The notes below the pieces were generated by a model. The model did no database searches, was not told the origin of the DNA, and saw only the letters and a list, made by a program, of their open reading frames with translations. From Fibrobacter sp. UWB15 (GTDB lineage: Bacteria; Fibrobacterota; Fibrobacteria; Fibrobacterales; Fibrobacteraceae): a DNA stretch of 64,000 nucleotides. Made by a program: the position numbers and the translations under genes. The DNA lies in NCBI RefSeq assembly GCF_900177705.1, contig NZ_FXBA01000001.1, positions 62,001 to 126,000 on the forward strand. Reading direction: 5' to 3'. Positions 24,047-32,758 of the stretch are shown here, in pieces; within the stretch, counting starts at the first letter, position 1, and each line of letters opens with the position of its first letter.

Positions 24047-25477
24047 CTAAAGTCCCAATTCGCCGAAAATGAGCAGGTATTTGGAGATAGTCCTGCACCA
24101 TTCGTAATGGAATCCGCTGTATGCGTTTACGACGCACTTGTCCCAGTCGGCCACTTCGGTCTTGTAGACGTTTACGGCGTCTTTTACACAACGCAGCATT
24201 TGGTGTGGCGCGTTGGCGTCGTCTGCCAAGAATGCGTTTGCTTCGCCGGCGGTTTCCAGGGAATAGTGGGTGAGCATCGTAGATACGCCTACGGTGCGCC
24301 CGGTAACGGGGAGCGTTCCTGCAGCCATGGCTTTAAGGATAATCGAAGACGAAGGCTCGCGGAGGTTCGCTGCGAAGAGGGCGTCGGAGCCGGCGAGGGT
24401 GTCGCGCAGTTGTATGGTGCTGTCTTGCAGTTCAGAATCCAAATCCTGGACGTACATGGTGTCTGGATACTGCTTGGCGAAATCCTGGTAGTAGGTCCAT
24501 TCTCCGTTTCTGGACGAAATGCCTACGATAATGAATATGTCAAGACGCGCGATGTCCGAAAGGATGGTGGCCAAGGTTTCAGAGGTGTTGCCCGCTTCTT
24601 CGTCCAGGTGCACGTAAAGAACCAACTTGCCGTCGAAGTCTACGCCCAGCTGAGATTGCAACTGTGCGCGGGCTTTTGCCTTGGCTTCCTTGATGGGGAG
24701 GTTGTCCTTGTTGAAGTCCCAGACTTGGTAGCTGACGCCGAATTGTACGCCGATGAGCTTGTCGGCGTTCCTGTTCAAGAATCCGCTGATGCCACCGGGC
24801 AGGTTGGTGTTCAGCATGGCGTCGCGGTAGCCGGGCGAGGGGAACAGCACCTTGGTGGCGTACAGAATTCCCACCTTGAGCAGGCTGACTTTACCCCAGA
24901 ACTCGTAGCCGTCCATATTGTAATCCTTGCGGGGAAGACCGATCTTTTCGATTTCGCTGGAAGGAATATGGAAGTCGTAGGTGATGTTGTGGACGGTAAA
25001 GAAGAACGGAATCTTGCTTGCGAAGGCCTGGTAGGTGGTCTTTGCGAGGGCGCCGGCGAGGGCGCCGCCCCATTCGTGGCCAAGAATGGCGTTGCATTCA
25101 AATTTTGTCTCTTCGGCATAGGCTAGAGCGGCCGATGCAAGGAATGCGAACCGGATATGGTTGTCCGAATACGGAGCGCTCTGGGGAGGCCCATAAACAT
25201 AGGGCCTGCCGAAGTATTCTTCATTGTAGATATAGGTGTGGAGGGGGTCCTTTTCGGAAACCCAGATTTCGTAGGGCTTGCCCTGCAGCTTTTCGACGCC
25301 GCTGTAAACGCAGCTGTAGCTGTCTACGTCAACCATGAGGTTCCTGAAGAACGGAGAACAGGTAAGAACCGTAGTTCCGGCGCTTGCAAAAGCGTCGGTC
25401 ATGCGGTTAACCGCAGTTGCCAGAGGGCTGGTTTTTCGCCAGTTTCCGGCCTCGGGGCTTACGACAAGGATGTTCAT
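24047..25477 (-). CDS. glgA: Glycogen/starch synthase-like glycosyltransferase (GT5)
   Basis: 476 residues with the N-terminal Rossmann half of glycogen synthase: MNILVVSPEAGNWRKTSPLATAVNRM, AILGHEWGGALAGAL and FFTVHNITYDF, and a C-terminal half with FAANLREPSSSIILKAMAAGTLPVTGRTVG holding the donor-binding acidic residue. GlgA adds glucose from ADP-glucose to glycogen; rumen Fibrobacter stores glycogen. The canonical KTGGLADV is KTSPLATAV here, so the donor loop is altered and another sugar acceptor or donor is possible. GAGCAGG precedes ATG 25477. It lies upstream of an EamA permease and is probably co-transcribed with it. Confidence 0.75.
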   Translation of the reverse strand: MNILVVSPEAGNWRKTSPLATAVNRMTDAFASAGTTVLTCSPFFRNLMVDVDSYSCVYSGVEKLQGKPYEIWVSEKDPLHTYIYNEEYFGRPYVYGPPQSAPYSDNHIRFAFLASAALAYAEETKFECNAILGHEWGGALAGALAKTTYQAFASKIPFFFTVHNITYDFHIPSSEIEKIGLPRKDYNMDGYEFWGKVSLLKVGILYATKVLFPSPGYRDAMLNTNLPGGISGFLNRNADKLIGVQFGVSYQVWDFNKDNLPIKEAKAKARAQLQSQLGVDFDGKLVLYVHLDEEAGNTSETLATILSDIARLDIFIIVGISSRNGEWTYYQDFAKQYPDTMYVQDLDSELQDSTIQLRDTLAGSDALFAANLREPSSSIILKAMAAGTLPVTGRTVGVSTMLTHYSLETAGEANAFLADDANAPHQMLRCVKDAVNVYKTEVADWDKCVVNAYSGFHYEWCRTISKYLLIFGELGL

Positions 25478-25629
25478 TCCTGCTCAATACTCCAAATAAA
25501 AATTTACCTATAGATAAAGTATAACATAAATTTATTTAATTATTTTTAGAAAGAATAATCCTCGGAATTAAATTCCTAGGAAAAAAGGTATTATTACAAA
25601 ACAAAATCACTCAGTTGAAGGAAAATCAA

Positions 25630-26682
25630 ATGAAAAAACTCTTTATTGCCTCTCTGGCTGCCGCCGTCGCATTCACGATGGTCGGCTGTAAGGGTACTAA
25701 CGAAAAGCGCGGTGACGAACACCTTAAGGAAGGTCGTTATCGCAACGCTATCAATTCTTACCTTGAGGCTAAGAAGAAGGGTAGCATGTCCGATGAATTC
25801 TATGATAACTTCACGCTCGCCCTGGTTCGTGCCGCCGAAACTGAAGCCAAGAAGGACCTGAACAGCGACCTTATCAATGGTTACTTCGACAAGGCTTCCG
25901 TGAACATGGCTGAAGTCCAGAATGCAGATGTTGTCCAGGAATATGTGACGACGCTTGCCAACATCGGTAAGATGCAGGCTTCCCAGGAAGGCATGGATTA
26001 CGGTACCATCGTGAACGCTTTCGCAAAGATTGACACCGCTTTGGTGACTGCAAAGGCCAAGGGTGCTGGTGAAGCTGCCGTGAAGGCTATCCGCACCGAA
26101 GCTGAAAACGCTTACGTTGCCAAGAACCTCTCCGAAGCCGTGGGCGAATCTGACCCGGTGGTGAGCGAATACCAGATTATGAAGATTGCCGAAATGGCAC
26201 CGGAAAATGCCGACGTGAAGGCTGCTTTGAACAAGAGCCGTAAGGGTACTCGCGGTTACTTCTTGATCTTCGGTGAACAGATCGGTGAACCGGTCAGCCG
26301 CCGCGTGGACAAGTGGGGCTATGTCATGGCTATGCCGACCCTCAAGATGGCTCCGGGTTCTCTTTCTGCTGAACTCCAGTTCTGGGCTTCTACGGGTAAC
26401 AACACTGAACTCGACCCGAGCAAGATCAAGCTCGTCTCTACCGACGGCAAGGAAGTCTTTGCCAAGGGTAACAGCGGCTGGTGCGAAGCTGAAGTCCTCG
26501 TAGGCAAGAAGGGTCAGGAAAAGATCGAAAAGAAGAAGCAGAGCTTCAAGGGCAAGGGCAAGTTGATGAACGAATTCCAGTGCTCTGTGAACGTAAGCTT
26601 CTCTTATGCGAAGGACTTTGTTCCGGATTACATCGAATACAAGGATGAATTCGGTATCGGCCGTAAGTACTTGGGCCAGTAG
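25630..26682 (+). CDS. Lipoprotein with TPR-like helical region
   Basis: 350 residues from ATG 25630 (GAAGGAAAATCAA upstream). The in-frame TTG at 25615 is less likely. Signal and lipobox MKKLFIASLAAAVAFTMVGC (Cys20) are followed by a helical, TPR-like segment (GDEHLKEGRYRNAINSYLEAKKKG) and a C-terminal domain of unknown type (GYFLIFGEQIGEPVSRRVDKWG onwards) with QFWASTGNNTELDPSKIKL. Codon use is strongly biased, suggesting an abundant envelope protein. An imperfect inverted repeat, CCTCGGAATT-A-AATTCCTAGG, lies at 25560-25580 in its leader. A perfect terminator follows. Confidence 0.75.
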   Translation: MKKLFIASLAAAVAFTMVGCKGTNEKRGDEHLKEGRYRNAINSYLEAKKKGSMSDEFYDNFTLALVRAAETEAKKDLNSDLINGYFDKASVNMAEVQNADVVQEYVTTLANIGKMQASQEGMDYGTIVNAFAKIDTALVTAKAKGAGEAAVKAIRTEAENAYVAKNLSEAVGESDPVVSEYQIMKIAEMAPENADVKAALNKSRKGTRGYFLIFGEQIGEPVSRRVDKWGYVMAMPTLKMAPGSLSAELQFWASTGNNTELDPSKIKLVSTDGKEVFAKGNSGWCEAEVLVGKKGQEKIEKKKQSFKGKGKLMNEFQCSVNVSFSYAKDFVPDYIEYKDEFGIGRKYLGQ

Positions 26683-26703
26683 TAAAATCCTTTGGCGTAT
26701 TTG

Positions 26704-26734
26704 AAGACGGCTCGGTTTACCGAGCCGTCTTTTA
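26704..26734 (+). terminator. Intrinsic terminator of the TPR-like lipoprotein gene
   Basis: AAGACGGCTCGG pairs perfectly with CCGAGCCGTCTT around TTTA, followed by TTTACAT. Confidence 0.92.
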
Positions 26735-26767
26735 CATATAAGGGGAATTTAAAAGAAGGCTAGTTTT

Positions 26768-26848
26768 GGGCGAACGAGCCTTAGTTCACTGAACAAAGTT
26801 CAGTGGCCCGGCTAGTGAGAAAAAGCCGAGCTTGTCGCCCGACTTTTA
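26768..26848. other. Predicted three-way-junction structure in the 26683-27004 intergenic region
   Basis: An outer helix pairs GGGCGA-(A)-CGAGC (26768-26779) with GCTTG-TCGCCC (26830-26840). Inside are a perfect hairpin, CACTGAAC-AAA-GTTCAGTG (26787-26805), and a second one, CGGCT/AGCCG (26809-26828). GACTTTTAT follows on the plus strand. This could be a small RNA or mobile palindromic element. No gene is visible in this roughly 320-base gap. Confidence 0.4.
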
Positions 26849-26869
26849 TACGGTTATTTAAACTTTTAA

Positions 26870-26909
26870 GATTGGGCGCAAGCGGTCTAGATTGGGCGCG
26901 AGCGGTTTT
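26870..26909. repeat. Direct repeat of a 20-base unit (AGATTGGGCGCRAGCGGTYT)
   Basis: AGATTGGGCGCAAGCGGTCT is followed directly by AGATTGGGCGCGAGCGGTTT, 18 of 20 identical. The meaning is unknown. Confidence 0.6.
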
Positions 26910-26917
26910 CTGTGAGC

Positions 26918-26945
26918 AAAAAGCCCTCGGGTGTTAACCGAGGGC
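26918..26945 (-). terminator. Terminator of the porin-like gene
   Basis: On the minus strand GCCCTCGG pairs with CCGAGGGC, followed by five U, about 60 bases after the stop at 27005. Confidence 0.8.
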
Positions 26946-27004
26946 GATTGCGAGAGCGAGGCGATATCACATTTTTTATTATGCGATAGAGCCGAGCGGT
27001 CTTG

Positions 27005-28138
27005 TTAGAAACTAGCCTTGCCGCTCAAACCGAGGGAAAACCTTGCCTTGCCAAACGGAGTTTCGTCGGTGTCGGTGAAGTTGTAACCGTACCAGATAAC
27101 GATTTCCGTATTCATGGTGGGGTAGAGGTAGTGGTTCATGCCCAGGAACTGGAAGTCGTCTTTATGTACTTCGCGGTCCGGATCGTGGTATTCATAAGAA
27201 ACACCCAGGGTGTACTTCTTATGAATGTTGAAGCTGGGTTCGACGGCGAACAGCATCTGGTCGTCGGTCATGAGCTGTTCGTCAGCAGGATAATCCTTGT
27301 CCGTAATGGCGTAGAAGAACGTGGCGCCCAGGTTGAAAATGGCGTAGTTCATGCTGGGTTCGAGCAAGAAGGAGTGAGTTCCCTTGCCCTTGTACGGGTG
27401 GAGTCCCCAAACGGCGTAGATACCGTAGTTGAACTTTTCGAAGCTCTTGGAGTAGTCCACTTCGGTCCCCAGAACGTAGGTGTAGGGGCGACCGATGTCA
27501 GAACCGAACACCCAGTCGAGGCTCGGCTTGATAATCAAGTGTTCGTCGGTGTGGTTCAGGAGCGGGAAGGCGTAGGTGGCGAACATGGAAACCGTGTGGT
27601 CAGTGTCGTCGGAGGCGCCCAAGTAGAAGGCTCCCTTGCCGTACTTTTCGTTACCTACTTCGGCACCGAAACCGCGGAGGCTTTCTTCGCGGGTAATGAC
27701 GGCGTAGCGGGAGGCGTCGCGCCAGAAGTAATAGTTGAATGTACCGGCGCTGTAGGTCATGTCACCGAAAATAAGGGTAACCTGGTGACTCACATCCCAG
27801 CGGAACTGGACGCCGTCAAAATCAAAGGAGTTGTAGCGGCCATCCGAACCCATGGCGGTGGAACGGGCGAGACCGTGACGGACTTCAGATTCTTCCAAGT
27901 CGCCGTTTTCGTTTACAAAAGTGCTATGGGTGGTTCCCATGACGATAACGGAAATGTTTTCGTCGAGGTGGGCGTGCAGGGCAAGGTCGATGTCCTGGTT
28001 GCCGGCGTTGGTCGGGTCAAAATCGCTGTCAAAATAGCTGGCGTAGTCCATGTTCACGTCGCCGTGGACTTGAATGTCGGCGGCGAGAGCCAATGTGGCG
28101 GCAGAGGAAATTGCCAGTGGCATGATCAATTTGCGCAT
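27005..28138 (-). CDS. Porin-like outer-membrane beta-barrel protein
   Basis: 377 residues from ATG 28138 (MRKLIMPLAISSAATLALA, signal peptide); an upstream in-frame ATG adds 12 unhelpful residues. The mature protein starts ADIQVHGDVNMDYASYF and runs as alternating beta strands (for example FNLGATFFYAITDKDYP, YTLGVSYEYHDPDREV), ending RFSLGLSGKASF with terminal Phe. The layout resembles general or phosphate-selective porins, but I see no specific signature. It is monocistronic, with its own promoter-like TATCTTTG 33 bases upstream and a terminator downstream. Confidence 0.75.
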   Translation of the reverse strand: MRKLIMPLAISSAATLALAADIQVHGDVNMDYASYFDSDFDPTNAGNQDIDLALHAHLDENISVIVMGTTHSTFVNENGDLEESEVRHGLARSTAMGSDGRYNSFDFDGVQFRWDVSHQVTLIFGDMTYSAGTFNYYFWRDASRYAVITREESLRGFGAEVGNEKYGKGAFYLGASDDTDHTVSMFATYAFPLLNHTDEHLIIKPSLDWVFGSDIGRPYTYVLGTEVDYSKSFEKFNYGIYAVWGLHPYKGKGTHSFLLEPSMNYAIFNLGATFFYAITDKDYPADEQLMTDDQMLFAVEPSFNIHKKYTLGVSYEYHDPDREVHKDDFQFLGMNHYLYPTMNTEIVIWYGYNFTDTDETPFGKARFSLGLSGKASF

Positions 28139-28171
28139 ATCAGTTTCCAATATGATTTGAAATTTCTTGTG

Positions 28172-28179
28172 CAAAGATA
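28172..28179 (-). promoter_or_regulatory. TATCTTTG promoter element of the porin-like gene
   Basis: Minus strand reads TATCTTTG, the same variant found at 884-891, 33 bases before the ATG at 28138. Confidence 0.4.
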
Positions 28180-28224
28180 GAAATATCCGAAGGAAAAAGC
28201 CAATTCAAGACCGTGCGATTTTTG

Positions 28225-28232
28225 TAAATTTG
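28225..28232 (+). promoter_or_regulatory. TAAATTTG promoter element of the lolA-recF unit
   Basis: Matches TAnnTTTG and lies 28 bases before the lolA ATG; it probably drives the four-gene run to recF. Confidence 0.4.
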
Positions 28233-28260
28233 CCCATATTCCTATTCATGAGGTCTCTTG

Positions 28261-28902
28261 ATGTTCAAACGCATGAGTTTTATTAGGCTGTTTGTAATTT
28301 ATGCCCTGTTGGCATTGCAGAGTGCTTTCGCTATTTCGGCAGACGAAGCTATGGAAAAATCCAAGGCTTGGTTCAAGTCGGGAAAAGCTTGGAAGCTTGA
28401 ATTCAAGGTGCAGGTTTTTTATGCGGATTCCCCGGACATCGCTTCTCAAAATGGAAAACTCCTGGTCGCTGAAGGGGACCGTTTTGTATTGGATATGGCT
28501 GGCATCAAGTTTTACAGCGATGGCGAGGACTTGTGGCAGCACAATGTGGATCAGAAGCAAGTGCTTATTAAGTCGGTGGAAGATTTGTCTAGTTCCCTAC
28601 ACCCTTCAGAACTCTTGTTCAAGTACCTGAACTGCAAGGCGAAGGAAATTTCGGAAGGCGAATTCAACAAGCAGAAAATGTGGGTGCTTAAACTGGATCC
28701 GTCCAAGTATGCCGGGCAGTTTACCCAGATGGAAGTGTGGCTTTCGCAAAAGGATTTTTCTCCGAAGCGTCTTTATACGGTCGATCCTACCGGAAACGGT
28801 TCCTGGTACAATATCGTGAACCTTTCGGTGGTCAAGTCCTGGAAGCCGGAAGACTTCAAGTATAAGCCTATCAAGGGCGTTGACGAAATTGACATGCGGT
28901 AA
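28261..28902 (+). CDS. lolA: LolA-like periplasmic lipoprotein carrier
   Basis: 213 residues from ATG 28261 (GAGG at 28250-28253; an in-frame TTG is directly upstream). A signal peptide (about 1-26, ending QSAFA) is followed by a LolA-type beta sheet: WKLEFKVQVFYADSPDIASQNGKLLVAEGDRFVLDM, FYSDGEDLWQHNVDQKQVLI and KMWVLKLDPSKYAG. LolA carries lipoproteins from the LolCDE complex to the outer membrane, which fits this lipoprotein-rich organism. Identity is by fold pattern, so the call could also fit a LolA-like paralogue. It is the first gene of a unit with the FlgD-Ig protein, a PorV-like protein and recF, spaced 3 bases from the next gene. Confidence 0.75.
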   Translation: MFKRMSFIRLFVIYALLALQSAFAISADEAMEKSKAWFKSGKAWKLEFKVQVFYADSPDIASQNGKLLVAEGDRFVLDMAGIKFYSDGEDLWQHNVDQKQVLIKSVEDLSSSLHPSELLFKYLNCKAKEISEGEFNKQKMWVLKLDPSKYAGQFTQMEVWLSQKDFSPKRLYTVDPTGNGSWYNIVNLSVVKSWKPEDFKYKPIKGVDEIDMR

Positions 28903-28905
28903 TTT

Positions 28906-30507
28906 ATGAAGCAGATTTTAAGAAAATGCGTGTGGCTTGCGCTGGCGGCACTCCCAGCCTTTGCTGCAGAAACATTGTTCAGCAACTATGCGTTGAACGT
29001 GAACTCGACGGGGAAGGCAGGAAGCCTGTGGGTGTTTTCAAGAGGTGACCTTTATAGTGGCGTGACCTTGTTGGACTTGAAGGTGGGTGCGACAGGTGTG
29101 CAGGTAGCCGAATCCAAGCAGGAACAGGTGTCCGATTCCATGTCGGCCGTACAGGCGGGAATCTTTAGCGATGTACTTGCAGAGCATCGCCGTACGCCAT
29201 CGATTTATGCGGGCAAGCTTGGCTATGTGCTGCCCATGTTCGGTCTTGACGATGATGGCAATTCTTTGCAGCCTAGCGGATTCTTCTCGGTTCGCGGCAT
29301 TGACAACTTGATTGAAACGCCTATTGCCACTCCTGAGGCTTTGCAGGATATAGATTCGGCGATGCACTATGCCGTTAGCGGTTTTGCCTTTGATTCATCC
29401 AAGAAACATCTCTGGTTTGCCCGCGGTGCTGCAGGCCTTGGACTTTACGATGTTTCGGGGGGTAGCCCTAAAGCGTCAACGTTCCAATTGAACTTGAAGA
29501 CGGGTGCATTGGATACGGCCAAGGTAAATTACAAGTGGAAAAACGAGATGAATCCTCGTATCTTTGACGTAAAGCAAGAGCCTGCTACCGGTGAACTCTG
29601 GCTTGCGACTTCCAAGGGGCTTTGGAAGCGTTCTGTCGATGGCAAACTGTCCAAGGCTTCTACGGTGCTTGATACCAATGCCCGCGTTACGGGACTTTGG
29701 ATGGGTGGCGATCCGCTGACGATTGTTGCCGAGACTTCGCGTATGGAAAAGGAGTCGATGAAGGGTGCACTGTGGGTGTTGCGTGAAGGCGCCAAGGATT
29801 TTGCGAAGGTGGATTTCTTGGATACGGCCGGTAAAAAGCAGAAGAAGGACGTATATGACGATGGCGACTACACGGTGAGTGGCGTAGCCTTTATCGCGAA
29901 TGTGGCCTATGTGGCTGTTCTTGGCCCGGGTGGTGGCGTGAGTGGCTATTTCAAACTTGATTCAGCAGGTGTTCGCGCTTGGGATATGGACGAAGACGGT
30001 AAGAACCAGTGGCTGTACGGTTATGCTACGGGTGCCACCGACCGCGATGCGATTATTACCTCTATTTGCTCCTTCCCGCTGGATAGCAAGACGGAAGGCC
30101 TAGCCATTTCTACTTACGGCAACGGCATTGCGGTCTCGGCGGATTCGGGTAAATCTTGGAGCACCATCTTGAACCGCGCCAAACTAGGTGGAAACCTGGG
30201 ATCCATTCGCATGGTGCCGTCAGTGATTACGGCTGGTGACCAGTCGCTGGTTTCTTACAAGGTAAGCAAGGAATCGAAGATTACGATCGACGTGTTTAGT
30301 TACGACATGCGAAAAGTTCGCACCATTGTTAAGGATGCTCATCGCGATGCCGATGCTTCGCGCAGCACGAACCCGAAGGAAGATTTCTGGGACGGTCGCG
30401 ACAAGGCCGGCAAGGCTTGCACCATGGGCGTTTACTATGTGCGTGTCAAGGATAACCACGGCCATATCGGCTGGGGCAAGGTGATGACCTTGGGAGGGCA
30501 CAAGTAA
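28906..30507 (+). CDS. Secreted propeller-like protein with FlgD-Ig type C-terminal domain
   Basis: 533 residues. A signal peptide (about 1-20, LPAFAAE) precedes a long beta-propeller-like region with repeated GxLWxATSKGLWKRS / GLAISTYGNGIAVSADSGKSW elements, which resemble two-component-regulator or sialidase-like blades. The C-terminus (about 440-533) carries a FlgD-Ig-like domain, FWDGRDKAGKACTMGVYYVR, common at the ends of secreted FCB-group proteins. In that group such C-terminal domains can direct type IX secretion; whether this is so here is inference. It sits 3 bases after lolA, and its stop overlaps the next start (TAATG), next to a PorV-like protein. Confidence 0.75.
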   Translation: MKQILRKCVWLALAALPAFAAETLFSNYALNVNSTGKAGSLWVFSRGDLYSGVTLLDLKVGATGVQVAESKQEQVSDSMSAVQAGIFSDVLAEHRRTPSIYAGKLGYVLPMFGLDDDGNSLQPSGFFSVRGIDNLIETPIATPEALQDIDSAMHYAVSGFAFDSSKKHLWFARGAAGLGLYDVSGGSPKASTFQLNLKTGALDTAKVNYKWKNEMNPRIFDVKQEPATGELWLATSKGLWKRSVDGKLSKASTVLDTNARVTGLWMGGDPLTIVAETSRMEKESMKGALWVLREGAKDFAKVDFLDTAGKKQKKDVYDDGDYTVSGVAFIANVAYVAVLGPGGGVSGYFKLDSAGVRAWDMDEDGKNQWLYGYATGATDRDAIITSICSFPLDSKTEGLAISTYGNGIAVSADSGKSWSTILNRAKLGGNLGSIRMVPSVITAGDQSLVSYKVSKESKITIDVFSYDMRKVRTIVKDAHRDADASRSTNPKEDFWDGRDKAGKACTMGVYYVRVKDNHGHIGWGKVMTLGGHK

Positions 30508-31550
30508 TGATGTTTAGACGAAAGAATCTTGGTCTTATATGCATAATGCTTTTGCTTTTAACGGCATCGGCGTTTGCGGGCAAGAAAGCGACGCTTGGTG
30601 GCTTTGACGGCTTTGTGGAACGTATGGGTGCAGGAACACGCGAATTGGGCCGTGGTAATACGGGTTCTGCGGATACGGCATCGATGCCGGCGGCTTACTG
30701 GAACCCGGCCATTCTCGGTTTCCGCGAAAACTTTGTGTACAACTTGAATGCCGAAAAGCGCGACCTGGACCGTATGGGTGGTTCCTTGGGTCTTGAAACC
30801 AAGGTGGGTAGGCGCATGGGCGTGGGTTTTGCCATGCTTTACCGTGGCGACTTGAACTTTGACGTTATTAACGAAGACGATGAAACCATGGGTACGGCAA
30901 CGCCTTACTTTACCATGATGTACTTGGGCTTTGCTTACCGTGCCACCCGTCGAGACGCTTTTGGTATTTCTTTGTCCATGAGTTACGATAATATGGACAT
31001 TTCGGAATATTACGAGGGCATTGAACTGGTGGATGATTACCGCAGTCCGGTGACTCTCAACTTGAGTTGGCTTAGACAGTGGAATGACAAGTGGTCTACC
31101 TCTGTGGTTATCCGTAACTTGAGCTTCAGCGAAAATTTGTCTGCAAAGTGGAGCAAGAATACAAGCACCGACAACTCTGTCGAAAGTACCGATGGCGTGC
31201 GTCCGAAGGTGTTGCAGATCGGTGTGGGGTATCGTTCCAGGATTGCGGGCATGCCTGTTTACGCCTGGATGGAAGCGCTCGATTACCAGATTGCCGACAC
31301 CTTGTTGGCTTTTGACCCCGATTTGCACGTGTGGACAGGGCGCGTGGGCTTTGAATGCGAAGTGATTCCCGATGGTACATTGCGTCTGGGTATGGATGAC
31401 TTGGACTGGACCGTAGGTGCAGGCTACAAGTTCCAGATTCGCATTGGCAAGAAGAAGTATCCCTTCGACGTGAACTACGCCTTGATTTACGAAACGGAAG
31501 CGGGAATCTGGACTCCTCTTAGCTTTGGTCTGCGGGGCTCTATCCCGTGA
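30507..31550 (+). CDS. PorV/FadL-like outer-membrane barrel protein
   Basis: 347 residues. A signal peptide (about 1-24) is followed by MGAGTRELGRGNTGSADTASMPAAYWNPA, the N-terminal pattern shared by PorV/PorQ-like and UPF0164 outer-membrane proteins of the FadL superfamily, and then amphipathic strands to the C-terminus. PorV proteins shuttle type IX cargo in Bacteroidetes; here only similarity of fold is seen. GGGAGGG precedes ATG 30507, which overlaps the preceding stop; a second ATG follows immediately at 30510. The stop overlaps the recF GTG start as GTGA. The gene order with the FlgD-Ig protein suggests joint function. Confidence 0.75.
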   Translation: MMFRRKNLGLICIMLLLLTASAFAGKKATLGGFDGFVERMGAGTRELGRGNTGSADTASMPAAYWNPAILGFRENFVYNLNAEKRDLDRMGGSLGLETKVGRRMGVGFAMLYRGDLNFDVINEDDETMGTATPYFTMMYLGFAYRATRRDAFGISLSMSYDNMDISEYYEGIELVDDYRSPVTLNLSWLRQWNDKWSTSVVIRNLSFSENLSAKWSKNTSTDNSVESTDGVRPKVLQIGVGYRSRIAGMPVYAWMEALDYQIADTLLAFDPDLHVWTGRVGFECEVIPDGTLRLGMDDLDWTVGAGYKFQIRIGKKKYPFDVNYALIYETEAGIWTPLSFGLRGSIP

Positions 31551-32758
31551 TTTCAAAAATCTTTATAGATGGCGTTCGTAGCATTACCGGGTTTGAGACT
31601 GAGTTCGGGCCCGGCATTACGGTGGCTCATGGTCCTAATGGCTGCGGAAAGACTTCTATACTGGAATCGGTGCACCTGCTTGCCCAGGGGTTTTCTTTCA
31701 GGGCGAAGGACCTGAAAGAGATGATCGCCTGGAAGGGCGATGAACTGATTCTGCGAGGATGCTTTGACGATTCCGGTCAATGTGTTAATCGCGGAATTCG
31801 CGTGGGACGTCGCAGTAGCGATGTCCGCGAGAATGGAGTGAGCCTGAAATCGCCGACGGCTTTTTTCGGTCGTATGCCTGCCGTGGTGATGCAACCCTCG
31901 GATATTGAACTTTTGCGTGGCGCCCCCGAAGTGCGCAGACGCTGGCTCGATGAAATCCTTTGCTACCGTTCGCAGGCGAATGCCTCTGTGCTAAAACGTT
32001 ATCGCCGCGTGCTGCAACAGCGTAACCAGTGGCTGCGTCAATACAAGCGCGATGGAGCCGCTACCGGCGGCGAAGAACTGTTCCATGTGCTTACGGAACA
32101 GCTGGTGGATTTGGGTGCAAAACTTTGGGCGACCCGTATTGAACTTTCCAAAGAGATTTCTTCGATCATTACGGGCTACTACCGCAAACTTTCGGGCGGG
32201 GTCGACGAAATTGCTTGCGCTTACAAGAGTTCTATCCTTAAGGAACTGGATGCGCTCGATGGCGCGGAATTCCTGGACGAATCCGAACTCGACAAGGTTG
32301 CCATGGCGGCAGACAGGAGTGGACTTTATATTGCATCGGATTCAGGAGAATCCGAAGACGGTTCTGTGGACGAAAACGCCTTGCGTGAAGCTTACCGCCG
32401 CAAGCTTGCTGGCTTGGAATTTGCCGAAAAGATTCAGGGAATTACGCTGTCCGGGCCGCATAAAGATGATCTGGGCTTATGCATTGGTGAAAGCGAAATG
32501 CGTTCTGCGGGTTCCCAGGGGCAGTGCCGTTGTGCCGCAGTTGCCATGCGATTTGCCGCGGTAGACGTAGCTTCTCGCTACCTGAGCAAACCGATTCTTT
32601 TGCTTGACGATATTTTTGCTGAACTAGATGTGGACCGTCGCGATGCGGTGGCGACACTCATTCGTGAAAAGTCTTGCCAAGTAATTATTGCGACTCCGCA
32701 GCTAGAGGAATTGCCGTTTAAGGCTGATGCGGAGATTAGAGTCGGAAGTAGGCAGTAG
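31547..32758 (+). CDS. recF: DNA replication and repair protein RecF
   Basis: SMC-like ATPase that loads RecA at gapped DNA. It starts with GTG 31547, overlapping the preceding stop. The 403 residues are somewhat longer than the usual 350-370. Walker A is GPNGCGKTSILESVHLL, the signature region is ITLSGPHKDDLGL with SQGQ, and Walker B is ILLLDDIFAELDVDRR. An insert around residues 225-275 (acidic, DSGESEDGSVDEN) accounts for the extra length. Instead of the common dnaA-dnaN-recF-gyrB context, it closes an envelope operon. The last residues (VGSRQ) are encoded by the dispersed heptamer repeat. Confidence 0.95.
   Translation: MISKIFIDGVRSITGFETEFGPGITVAHGPNGCGKTSILESVHLLAQGFSFRAKDLKEMIAWKGDELILRGCFDDSGQCVNRGIRVGRRSSDVRENGVSLKSPTAFFGRMPAVVMQPSDIELLRGAPEVRRRWLDEILCYRSQANASVLKRYRRVLQQRNQWLRQYKRDGAATGGEELFHVLTEQLVDLGAKLWATRIELSKEISSIITGYYRKLSGGVDEIACAYKSSILKELDALDGAEFLDESELDKVAMAADRSGLYIASDSGESEDGSVDENALREAYRRKLAGLEFAEKIQGITLSGPHKDDLGLCIGESEMRSAGSQGQCRCAAVAMRFAAVDVASRYLSKPILLLDDIFAELDVDRRDAVATLIREKSCQVIIATPQLEELPFKADAEIRVGSRQ

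Noticed and set aside
25560-25580. Imperfect palindrome CCTCGGAATT-A-AATTCCTAGG as a regulator operator
   Set aside because: Single copy, one mismatch, and no known regulator motif; mentioned only in the gene entry.
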